Positions 43,917 to 53,619 of a stretch of DNA of 64,000 nucleotides are shown here, piece after piece (within the stretch, counting starts at the first letter, position 1; the number at the start of each line of letters is the position of its first letter). Origin of the DNA: Mastigias papua (taxonomy: Eukaryota > Cnidaria > Scyphozoa > Rhizostomeae > Mastigiidae); NCBI GenBank assembly GCA_964019165.1, contig OZ025276.1, forward strand, positions 2,541,840 to 2,605,839, given 5' to 3'. The notes under the pieces were generated by a model. It saw only the letters and a list, made by a program, of their open reading frames with translations. It was not told the DNA's origin and did no database searches. A program made the position numbers and the translations under genes.

Positions 43917-44429
43917 CTATCTTTGTGTCGTTTTTTTTTTGACTCCTAATCCAAGCTGTTGTTTTTTATTGATTATCGTTCGAGTCAGCATTGCCAGTTT
44001 ATTCATGTCTTTATATGGCATCTCATCAATCGACTTTACCATGTCACGATCACAATCACCTTTATTTTCAGGTCGTCTTGAATAACATATATCATGATTC
44101 ATAGCGATGCGGTCTAATTCGTTCTTTGGCTCGACATGGATTTTATTGATTATGCCCGTGTCTGGATCAAAATCCACCTGTTTATCAAGAGGATTATACG
44201 GTCCTAAATACTTATAATAGCCCGGCGTCCATCCTGATTTAGGCCTTGGTATTTTACCAATAAATTTATGAATATCTAACCCTGTTCCTGATGATTTCAC
44301 AAACATATATTTTTGTGTATTACAATTTACACAATTACCACGTATTGCTGGTCTATTGTTCTTTGTTATTATTTTCTCGGAATTATTCGTTTTTGTCTTA
44401 TTCTTACATTTAACACAATAAATTTCCAT
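43917..44429 (-). CDS. DUF5679-like zinc ribbon fused to phospholipase A2 domain
   Basis: 170 residues. The N-terminal ribbon has YCVKCK (C5, C8) and NCVNC (C33, C36). The C-terminal domain shows a parvovirus-type PLA2 layout: calcium-loop-like GPYNPL (76-81) and the catalytic NHDICY (H112-D113). In parvoviruses and adintoviruses such a domain breaches endosomal membranes during entry. The role here is inferred. The C-terminal GVKKKTTQR covers the A10 run. Confidence 0.8.
   Translation of the reverse strand: MEIYCVKCKNKTKTNNSEKIITKNNRPAIRGNCVNCNTQKYMFVKSSGTGLDIHKFIGKIPRPKSGWTPGYYKYLGPYNPLDKQVDFDPDTGIINKIHVEPKNELDRIAMNHDICYSRRPENKGDCDRDMVKSIDEMPYKDMNKLAMLTRTIINKKQQLGLGVKKKTTQR
43931..43940 (-). 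other. A10 run with in-frame A_AAA_AAA before the integrase frame
   Basis: In the zinc-ribbon/PLA2 frame the run reads GTC-AAA-AAA-AAA-ACG. A slip of -1 enters the open integrase frame 15 codons before its ATG. The zero-frame stop follows 12 bases after the run. Confidence 0.5.
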
Positions 44430-44440
44430 TATACTATATC

Positions 44441-44590
44441 TTATAATTGTTTTTTAATAAACATATATTTTGTTCTTCCGCAATTTTGACACTGGCCTGT
44501 GATAGCATTTCTATTATTTTTTGTTGTTACAATTTTTTCATCTACAGTTGGTGTTTTTGTTTTGCATTTCACACAATAGATGTCACTCAT
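44441..44590 (-). CDS. Stand-alone DUF5679-like zinc ribbon mini-protein
   Basis: 49 residues from ATG at 44590, chosen because it follows the AT-rich block and matches the start of the neighbouring zinc-ribbon gene. It has IYCVKCK and QCQNCG cysteine pairs and ends shortly after KYMF, as does the ribbon in 43917-44429. It looks like a tandem duplicate of that ribbon without the PLA2 part. Function unknown; such ribbons are common in Mavericks and other DNA viruses. Confidence 0.75.
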   Translation of the reverse strand: MSDIYCVKCKTKTPTVDEKIVTTKNNRNAITGQCQNCGRTKYMFIKKQL

Positions 44591-44600
44591 ATATATATTA

Positions 44601-45245
44601 TTATATTTCTTCATCAAAATTCTTGAAATATCTGTCATTATCTTTATCGACAAAAATAAAGTCATGTTTATGCTCCTGACCTTTTAGATTATCAAAAGCG
44701 TTCTCGTTAATTAAATTTTCTCGCAAAATCATCTTCATACATCTTTTAGTCTTTGGTCGATATAAAATCATATAATTGCTATTTAATCTTATAGCCTGTT
44801 CCACGTCTGTGTAACACTGTGATAAGAACACAGTTGACACGTTTTTTTGGCGACCGTAGATAAAATGGTCGATAATATTTTTAGACGCGTTTTTGGCTGT
44901 CATAAGATCATCAAATATAACTAATTTTTTACAATCATTTTTATACCCATCACAAAATGGTATCTTGCTTATGTCATCGATTAATACAAAAAAATCATAT
45001 CCTATTTTCTCTTTCAACTTATCGCTAATTGATTTTAAATATTGTAATTTATCCTGTTGAATGTTTCTACCATAATAATAAATTATATCAGGTCTATCAA
45101 AGAACTTGCATGATAAAATCATAAAAATGATCAAATTAGTCTTGCCAGATGATGAGTCACCAACGACCAATAATCGGAATGGCCATTTTAATAGATAATT
45201 ATCATCACATTCTTTTTTATTTAAGTCTAAATTAGGTATCTTCAT
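44601..45245 (-). CDS. FtsK/HerA-type genome packaging ATPase (A32-like)
   Basis: 214 residues. Walker A is GDSSSGKT (29-36), Walker B is KLVIFDD (107-113), and a downstream FLSQCYTD segment resembles the family's glutamine motif. This compact ATPase pumps virus DNA into the capsid. A hallmark Maverick gene, located near the right end as usual. It is absent from the visible part of Maverick A. Confidence 0.9.
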   Translation of the reverse strand: MKIPNLDLNKKECDDNYLLKWPFRLLVVGDSSSGKTNLIIFMILSCKFFDRPDIIYYYGRNIQQDKLQYLKSISDKLKEKIGYDFFVLIDDISKIPFCDGYKNDCKKLVIFDDLMTAKNASKNIIDHFIYGRQKNVSTVFLSQCYTDVEQAIRLNSNYMILYRPKTKRCMKMILRENLINENAFDNLKGQEHKHDFIFVDKDNDRYFKNFDEEI

Positions 45246-45320
45246 TCTTATATTTTATATTACAATAAAATATAATATTACGAATAACCAATTAGAGGTT
45301 AAATAAAAAATACATTATAT

Positions 45321-45821
45321 TTAATGATCCCATGGTAGCCCTTTTTCATGAGCATAAACTAAACAATCTAAATGACCATATTCAGCCGCCAATTCGCAAA
45401 TGTAATCTTCTAAAGGACAACCGTTTTCAACAGCATATTTAAAACATTCTAATTTACCCATTTTAGCTGCGCCAACAGATGTTATAGAATCCCATGGACA
45501 ACCATTTTCATGAGCATATTTTAAACAACCAATATTATCATTACAAGCAGCCCTTGAGCATGTTTCTTTATCCCATGGACAACCATTTTCATGAGCATAT
45601 CTTAAACATTCTAAATGACCATTTATAGCTGCTTGTGTGCAAGTTTCTTTATCCCATGGACATCCGATTTCATGAGCGTATTTTAGACATTCTAAATTAC
45701 CATTACGAGCTGCAATTTGACATGTCTTTGATATTTCTTGTGATAATTTATAAATCGTTTTAAGACTTTCAAAATCGGAATTAGAAACACATAATTCAAT
45801 ATCGTCACAAATTTTTTTCAT
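45321..45821 (-). CDS. Ankyrin-like repeat protein 3 (right end)
   Basis: 166 residues with four to five clear 27-residue repeats (NGHLECLRYAHENGCPWDKE). It reads inward from the right terminal repeat, mirroring the two ankyrin-like genes at the left end. The AT-rich block lies upstream of ATG 45821. Shorter than the others but complete, ending at PWDH. Protein-binding role inferred. Confidence 0.82.
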   Translation of the reverse strand: MKKICDDIELCVSNSDFESLKTIYKLSQEISKTCQIAARNGNLECLKYAHEIGCPWDKETCTQAAINGHLECLRYAHENGCPWDKETCSRAACNDNIGCLKYAHENGCPWDSITSVGAAKMGKLECFKYAVENGCPLEDYICELAAEYGHLDCLVYAHEKGLPWDH

Positions 45822-45870
45822 CTCTTATATATATAATTATATTTTTATATTTATATATAAAACGCATCCA

Positions 45871-47398
45871 TTTTAATCTCACAACCCATGTTACCAATCA
45901 ACCAATCAATCAATATTAACAAATGAATTAAAACCGCACGAAAATGCTGCAAATACATAATACTATTCTTTGTGACTAAGCTAAAATGCCAATAAAATAG
46001 GTTAATTGGTATTTGAAATTAAAATTGATACCAATAATTAATGGGCTATTTTATGATTCCATTTATATAATTATTAAGTGCTTAGGGGCGCCAACAGCTG
46101 CTAACGCTAGGGGTGCTTAGCTTCGCTAATCACGGCCCTAGCTACCAGCTGGGCTTTAGCTATCGCTAAAGCCCCGTGCGGCGCTTCATGTGTTACCAAG
46201 GAAAATTTGTTTAAATTTATTCTAATATCAATTCCATTGTATTTTTTCCATTAATCTACATTTATCACCATTACATTATATCAATATTTATTTATAGTTT
46301 ATTATACTAGTCCTTTTAATCCATTTAATCATCATCACATAATTTTATTATAAATCACACCCCATTAATACCAACCAATAGATTGGTATAAATTTATTGT
46401 AACCAATGACGAACACAATAATAGTCGTGGCTTAAGTTTTAGTTTAACTTTGTCAAAAAACCTAACGGTTTTTTAACTTCGTTAAACTAAGACTTAAGCC
46501 ACTCCCCAGTGTCTATAATTCATAAATATAAAAATTCTAAGAAGTCTTATTTATAAACCATAAAATATGTTCCATTAATAACGAAGTGGTTTTTATATTA
46601 CCATAGGAAGATTTTTTTAAATTATATTAATAATTAATTTCCATTGTATTAATCCATTTATTCTAAATTAATTCCATTACATTTATATCAATATTATTTT
46701 CTATTTTATTTATACTAGTCCTTTTTAATCCATATTATAAAATCTATTTTATATCACTATTTCATGTATCTATTTTATAACACTATTTTATAAATCTATT
46801 TTATATCACTATTTTATAAATCTATTTTATATCACTATTTCATGTATCTATTTTATATCACTATTTCATGTATCTATTTTATATCACTATTTCATGTATC
46901 TATTTTATATCACTATTTCATGTATCTATTTTATATCACTATTTCATGTATCTATTTTATATCACTATTTCATGTATCTATTTTATATCACTATTTCATG
47001 TATCTATTTTATATCACTATTTCATGTATCTATTTTTATATCACTATTTCATGTATCTATTTTATATCATTATTTCATATATCTATTTTAATCATTCATT
47101 GTATTTCACCATTCACTCATTCACATTCAATTCTCACCAATCATTTCATAATCCAGTCTATTTTACTATTTCAATTTACAATTCTAATCAACTATACATA
47201 TACCCCATTTTATATTTCTGTTATTTTACATTTATTAAATTATACTATTTTATAATTATTATAAATTAATCCATTTAATTTATTATAAATTATCCCCATT
47301 TTAAATTATTATAATTTATTCCAAGTTTTAATTTACACCCCTCAAAACCCCACTTATACCCATTTTTTGCACCAGGTCATGCACATACCCTTATATAT
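45871..47398. repeat. Right terminal inverted repeat of Maverick B
   Basis: Inverted copy of 25679-27154, 1528 bp, with the same palindrome (46427-46502) and GC island (about 46083-46195), and two extra 26-bp units. Few substitutions are seen, e.g. one in the outer 80 bp. Confidence 0.95.
46427..46502. repeat. 76-bp palindrome in right terminal repeat
   Basis: Mirror copy of 26523-26598, same length, beginning gtggcttaag and ending cttaagccac. Confidence 0.8.
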
Positions 47399-47619
47399 GA
47401 CATGAACCTCCCCGATATATAGCCGGAGTCAACTGGGCATAGGCATATACGACAGCAACAACTAGGTCATCGCTGGGTCATGCTTAAGTGGTATGGGCAT
47501 ATGCAGTACATTATACTTTATCAGCTTTTGCCGAGAACCACTGCAAAACATTCGATATAGAATGTGAGAAGGTCATCAAACCATTGACCGGGCACAGTGT
47601 GCACTATGCATGTGATTAT

Positions 47620-48340
47620 TGCCCTCTGCCAGCACTGGAAAGGGTGTTAGCCCTCTCCTCCAGGCAACTGATGTCATGCGACTTGCCCTCTGCATGATTT
47701 GAAAAGGCACATGAGAGACCTCTCCTATGGGCAAAGTGTATAGCGCCATTTAGCTGCCTTCTGCCAGTACTGGATAGGTAGCTAGTCCTATCCTCCAGGC
47801 ACCATTGGACATCTGCTTTTGCTCTCTGCCAGCACTGGAAAGGTTGCTAGTCCTCTCCTCCAAGCAAATGATGTCATGCAAAGTGCCCTCTGCACGAACT
47901 GCAAAAGGCAGCAGCAGCAGCAGCAGCGGTGGTGGCCATCAATATGCCTTTGCTATGAGCAAAGTGCATAGTGCTATTTGGTTGCCTTCTGCCAGCACCC
48001 AGGATAGATAAGTGAACCTACCTATCCTCCAGGCAACATAGGAAGACATCTGCCTCTGCCTTCTGCCAGCACTGGAGAGGGTGTTAGGCCTCTCCTGCAG
48101 GCAAATGATGTCATGCTAAGTTCCCTCTGCAAGCACTGACAAGGCCATTGTGAAAACTTTCCTATGGGCAAAGTGTATAGTGGCATGTAGCGCCACTGTG
48201 TTGCCTTCTGTCAGCACTGGATAGGTTGGTGAGCCAGCCTATCCTCCAGGCAACATTGGACATCTGCTTTTGCCTTCTGCCAGCACAGGAGAGGGTGGTA
48301 TTCCTCTCTTACAGGCAATTGATATCCTGCAAGCATACTT
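47620..48340. repeat. About 220-bp tandem repeat, roughly four copies
   Basis: Repeated blocks include gccctctgccagcactgga, the variable gtgttagccctctcctcc and caggcaactgatgtcatgc, alternating with a cttctgccagcactggatag form. Copies are diverged. It includes an (AGC)n stretch near 47900. No coding potential is supported. Confidence 0.75.
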
Positions 48341-48451
48341 ACCCTCTGCATAAGCTCGATGAAGGTCCCTTCAAGCTAACGGTTGGAGACGTTCTTCATT
48401 GTAAAGGTGGAATGAAGCACACAGCCGAGTATGAAACGGCAACAGTGTTTG

Positions 48452-48490
48452 GAGCAAGGCAAGGCAAGGCAAGGCAAGGCAAGGAAGGAA
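48452..48490. repeat. (AAGGC)n microsatellite
   Basis: About six perfect AAGGC units. Confidence 0.9.
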
Positions 48491-49121
48491 AACTTTCGTA
48501 TAGCAATGTATCAAGTGTTTTCTTGCCCTGCCCAAAAGCACCCAACAGTAGGATGCACGTTATAAAATGGCAAGAACTACTACCTGATTTGGAATAGCAG
48601 TCTCTCAGTACAGTACACTAGTGCACCTCCACCACAGAAGAGGCAATCTCGCAGAGATGTATGGGCAACACCCCCCACTAGTGCTCTTGTAGTATTGTGC
48701 TCGAATACAAAATATGTGTCCACTCGCCTTCACAATGAAGATTCGATTCTCCACATATGACTGCATTTGCTCATAACAACTAAGCGCTGTAGGAATATAT
48801 ATGAAGTAGAAGACAACTACCTTATGCTAGGCGCACACGAGAGTCAAATGGCTGAGCTAAATGGCACGAGAGACAGTTAGCTCAGCCATTTGACTCACGT
48901 GTGCGGCGGCTTTTAGGTGAGAATTTTGACTCATGAGTCCAATCTCAAGATATCAAACCAGTTTGATAATTTTTGTCACTCGTGCCATTTTGCTCATCGT
49001 GTGCGGCGGTCTGAGCAATTTTGCTCACGATCTCAGTAATAATACGCATGCGCTATCCGAATCAAAACAGTAGGAAAGCGCGCGAAAAGCTTATTTCAGA
49101 AATATTTCAAAATATTTCAAA

Positions 49122-51601
49122 ATGGCAGATCACTCATCTTCCTCATCTTCGAAAGCAGAATTTGAAGAAAACGCTCTTTTGCTGATGTTGCTACTTAGGC
49201 GTCGCCGCTACCGTCGATTGAGAGCTAGTGCTAGGACAATTTGGACTAGGCCATGGATCCTGAGACGTACGTCGCAGGGAGTGTTTTCAAATCTCCTTCG
49301 AGAGCTAGATTGTGAAGACCCTGCAAAATTCCGCCAGTTCCATTGCTTAGATCGAAAGGAATTTGAAGATGTTTTAGCGAAAGTGGGGCCAATAATTTGC
49401 AAGGAGAACACGAATATGAGACAGTCTATAAGTGCTGGAGAACGCTTGTCCATCACTTTGAGATTTCTTGCCACAGGTAACCATGAAGTAAACTATCTTT
49501 AGGTTGTTAATTAAAAAGGATAGAGAAAGCTGAATAACAAGAGTGGTTTTCATAAAATGGTTTTTCATTTATTATTAATAACGTGAACTGTTATTATTTT
49601 GTAGTGCTATAGCAGCTTTCTGCGTACATACTAACTATTAGTTCTATTTGCTACGGCATGACCTTGCCTTTGTCTTACGTGATAATACGTAAGCTACATA
49701 GTTCCTTGGATGTTTTTGTAAATAATCATAATATGGGTATTGGGTAAAGAGGGTGCTCTGTCAATGGGCTCTTCCCATGGATAAATCAGGGAAATTTGAT
49801 TTACATCTGTATAGGCTGTATATTTTGTATATATCGATGATTAACTATGATTGACTGTGATTTTAACTTTAGGTGAAACCTTTCGCAGCCTTTCATTTTT
49901 ATATCGAGTTGGTGAACGAACAGTTTCTGGAATTGTTGAAGAGACATGCAAAGCATTGTATTCCTCACTTAAAGAAACATTCTTGAGGGTAAAATAGCCT
50001 TTTTTGCAAAATTAATTTCTTATATATATATATAAAAAACGTGAATTAGCAACAGGTTGATAAAAAATAACTATTCCTGTTCTAGCATACGAGTTAATGA
50101 TTTTGCTGTCTCTACTGTTTCTCCCTTGTGCTGTAATTCTCCCTGAGACATCCCAGAATTATTTAAATGCCCAGGAAAGCTTTGTTGGTGCTGCTGTTCA
50201 GGTGGTATCAAACTTCTTTGTGGATTCCTGCTAGCTCCCATTGGCATCATAGGAGGAATCCACCTTGGTGTTGCATAAGACTGAAATATTTGTTCTTGCT
50301 GTAGTTGTCCCATTTGGGCACTATAGATAATGTTACTTATCTGAAATTGTGCCTGATTTCTTGTTATGGGATCCAACTCTGCCAAACTTTCAGCTACAAA
50401 TTTGCCAAACAGGGATGCAGCATTTTTATTCTGACCCCCTGCAGATTTTCTCTTTGCTCTTTCAGAAATTGCCTCTGAAAGGCGATTAATAATGTGAGCT
50501 TCCTTTTGCTCCTGCTTTTTTATTGTAGCTTTTGGCCTTTTGGGCTTAGGAGCTTCAACTGAAGGGTCTGACATAGGGCTTCTTGATCTTGATGCTTCGA
50601 AGTCAAATGGACATGAGCCATTACTGCTCTCCTCTTCATTGCTATGCTCTTCATTATCTGCATTCTCATTTTCTTCCACATGAAGCTCTGACTCTGCAGG
50701 ATCCACAGACTAAAATGTAGATGTACTTATCTTAAAAATAGAAGCACAAATCATTGGAAAGATATTCAATAAGTATGCAGACAAATGCAAATATTTCATT
50801 ATGCAGACCCCAAATACCAAAGAGGAATGGCTATCCATTGCAGATGATTTTGAAAAGAAATGGAATTACCCTTGCTGCATTGGAGCAATAGATGGAAAAC
50901 ATTTTGCACTGCAACAACCTAATAAAAGTGGATCAGAGTTTTTTAATTATAAGCACTTCTTCAGTGTTTTACTACTTGCAGTAGTGGATGCCAACTATAA
51001 GTTTCTTTATGTAGATGTTGGTTCTGCTGGACGTGTAGGTGATGCCGGAGTGTTTAGTTCTTCCACGCTAAAAGGTGCTCTGGATAAAAACACTCTCGAT
51101 ATTCCATCACCCTGCCTTTTGGGGGAGGATATGATTCATTATCACCTGATTGGAGATGATGCCTTTCCCATGAGTGTATCACTATTGAAGCCATACCCAT
51201 ACAAGAACATGGATAGAGAAAAAAGAATTTTCAACTATCGGCTGTCAAGGGCAAGAAGAGTGGTGGAGAATGCCTTTGGCATTCTTGCAAACAGATTTCG
51301 TGTTTTTCACACAAAAATTAATTTAAGTCCAGACAAAGTGACAGACATGGTCTTGGCTACATGTTGCCTTCATAATTTTTTGGTTGAGAACAGTAAAAGC
51401 TACACAAGCATCTGTGATTCTGAAGATTTGGAGAACTGTGTAACAGCAAATGGTGCATGGAGAAGTGACCCCCCTTTATCTGGTCTAACTTCTGGACTAG
51501 GCAGAAATCCTAGTAGAAATGCCAAGGAGCAAAGACAATTTCTAACTGATTATTTTTCTTCAAATATAGGGTCAGTTTCATGGCAGGAGAAAATGATCTA
51601 G
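49122..51601 (+). CDS. HARBI1-like DDE transposase, three exons
   Basis: Exons 49122-49476, 49873-49988 and 50807-51601 have GT/AG junctions and keep frame, giving 421 residues. Exon 1 has the Arg-rich start and the conserved SAGERLSITLRFLATG. Exon 2 carries the helix ETFRSLSFLYRVGERT. Exon 3 holds the DDE_Tnp_4 catalytic core: D in GAIDGKH, D in IGDDAFP, E in VVENAFGIL. It cuts and pastes the element together with the MADF partner. The second intron contains the last exon of the opposite-strand gene. Confidence 0.9.
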
Positions 51602-52293
51602 ACTTTTCATTATAATCAATGAACATTTTTTTCATACTTGAGACTCATTAATCATAGAGTAAAAAGTAGAAATAGTGAAAAATTCAATACAACCATTGCA
51701 AGAAATCATCATTACACTCATTTATTAAAAATAGCTCATTTGCAAGATACATGGCTATATCTATCTCTGTAAAAAAGAACTACTCTAATGGAACATGAAA
51801 TATCCAAAAATATTAAGGAAATCGAACCTCTAAGTTGGACGTAGAAGCTCTTGTAGCCACATATGGTGCCAAGAATTGCATTTTCTCAATAAGCCATGAG
51901 TTCTTCTTGTTAGCCTTGTAGGCACTTCCACTCTTTGGAGGCTTGTTGACTTTTGTATATTTGTTTCTTAAGGTTCTAATCTTTGATCTCACCCAGTCAT
52001 CTAACAATTTATACGATAAGAAAAGTTCTTATTCAGACTAAGATAGCAATAAATAACGATAAAAAACGAATTTGATTGGCCATTTTTTATGGCATGAAGG
52101 TTTTTATATAACTTTACATATGTAACCTACCACTTTTATTCAGCTTTGTGGCAATGTCACGAAAAGCGTCATCTCGCTTAACTCTGTCTTTAAATGAAGG
52201 GCATCTAACGTCGTACAAACAAGGATGCTCTGGCCAGATATCAAGAAGCTTTTCTTCAACAATAGCTTCGCTAATATAGTCACTTTTAGACAT
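50071..52293 (-). CDS. Harbinger MADF/Myb-like accessory protein, three exons
   Basis: Exons 52293-52131, 52000-51828 and 50709-50071 join in frame at GT/AG sites (324 residues). Exons 1 and 2 make a MADF domain (EEKLLDIWPEHPCLYDVR, then DDWVRSKIRTLRNKY). Exon 3 is acidic then Gln/Pro/Met-rich, with a helix (QAQFQISNIIYSAQ) that may dimerise. In PIF/Harbinger such proteins bind the element ends and bring the transposase into the nucleus. The start is M at 52293. Confidence 0.85.
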
Positions 52294-53149
52294 CTTGTTA
52301 TCTTCCAAAAAGCACGTAATCAGGCTGTTCTTGTGTTCAGAGTTGGTAGAATGTCTGAGCATTCAGAGCCAAATGAGTGTGAGAAAAAGCCAAATCAAAC
52401 AAAAAAGAACAACGAAAGGAAACACGTGGCCTTTTTACTGTATCAATATCAATTATTACATATCCTCTTTGGTCAGAAGTATGACATTTTGCACATAGGT
52501 GAGATAATTTTACAGGAAATCGTGCTATTGAAAGTCAAAAAAACACGTAATGTTTTCTGTTGTCACCTGTGCAAATGACTTATTGCAAACGGTAACTATA
52601 AGAAAGTTAGGGAATTTAAGCCAACGATAATCAATGATCGCAGAATTAGTATAATCAACCTACTGCTTATGATAATTATAATAGCAGAGTTAATCTTTTA
52701 TAGAAATGAAAAAGCCAAAAAATCCAAATAAATGGTCTAAGTCAAACTAAATATTCTTGTCCAAACAAGTTCAGGAAAAGCCAGATTTCTGGACTTTGGC
52801 TTTGAAAAAGCCAATGCACGAAATCTGCCTGTGTTGTTTTTCGGATAGCGCATGCGTATTATTGCTGAGATCGTGAGCAAAATTGCTCAGACCGCCGCAC
52901 ACGATGAGCAAAATGGCACGAGTGACAAAAATTATCAAACTGGTTTGATATCTTGAGATTGGACTCGTGAGTCAAAAGTCTCACATAAAAGCCGCCGCAC
53001 ACGTGAGTCAAATGGCTGAGCTAAATGTCTCTCGTGCCATTTAGCTCAGCCATTTGACTCTCGTGTGCGCCTAGCATTAAGTAAGCAGTGTAATAACGTC
53101 ACCCCTTGACCCCTCAATGTGCTTAATACTAGTTACTCATGTCTCAATC

Positions 53150-53159
53150 AATCACTCAC

Positions 53160-53191
<32 letters not shown>

Positions 53192-53506
53192 AACGAACTA
53201 ACTACGGGAATGACTGATATTACAAAAGAAGATATAACGTATCAAGTAATCAAAAGTCTACTGTACCTTCAGAAGTGTTGCATAGAATAAAATGCTGCTG
53301 CTGCAGCCTATTTCCATGCAGTACTTCGTACAAATGTATACATGCATGCACTTCAATGTTATCTGTTGAAGTACTGATTTCTGCTAGTACCACTCATTCT
53401 ACTGGTACTGCCTGCCTATGCTGTGTTTTATTACTACACAATCAGTGTAGGCTTAATGACATGCTTGTTACCTGTACCTACTCACTTATATATGTGTACG
53501 AGTAGA

Positions 53507-53544
<38 letters not shown>

Positions 53545-53580
53545 TTGGCTGGCTGTCTTGCTGGCTGTCTGGCTGGCCGG
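53150..53580. repeat. (CAAT)n and (CTGG)n microsatellites
   Basis: CAAT repeats at about 53150-53192 and CTGG repeats at about 53508-53578. The intervening sequence has nothing recognisable. Confidence 0.85.
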
Positions 53581-53619
53581 CCTAGTAACTATAGCGTAAT
53601 AACTAGTGCACGCACGTCT

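Larger units (their letters stand above)
25679..47398. mobile_element. Complete Maverick/Polinton B (adintovirus-like), 21.7 kb
   Basis: Both ends carry terminal inverted repeats of about 1.5 kb, flanked by the identical 6-bp GACATG at 25673-25678 and 47399-47404, the target duplication length of Maverick integrases. Inside are the hallmark genes: protein-primed family B polymerase, retrovirus-type integrase, packaging ATPase, adenain-like protease, major capsid and penton. Extras include a PLA2, fibres, Cys-rich and ankyrin-like proteins. The near-identical terminal repeats, perfect target duplication and open frames argue for a young insertion. Only the long fibre gene is visibly broken. 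The ends begin ATATATAAGGG. Confidence 0.96.
48825..53076. mobile_element. Autonomous PIF/Harbinger transposon, 4.25 kb
   Basis: Equal 236-bp terminal inverted repeats (48825-49060, 52841-53076) start TGCTAGGCGCACACGAGAG. The 3-bp target duplication TTA (48822-48824, 53077-53079) is typical of the superfamily. Inside are the two canonical genes: a HARBI1-type DDE transposase on the plus strand and a MADF (Myb/SANT-like) DNA-binding protein on the minus strand. Both frames are intact after splicing, so this may be an active copy. The left repeat itself holds a hairpin (about 48833-48905). Confidence 0.92.
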
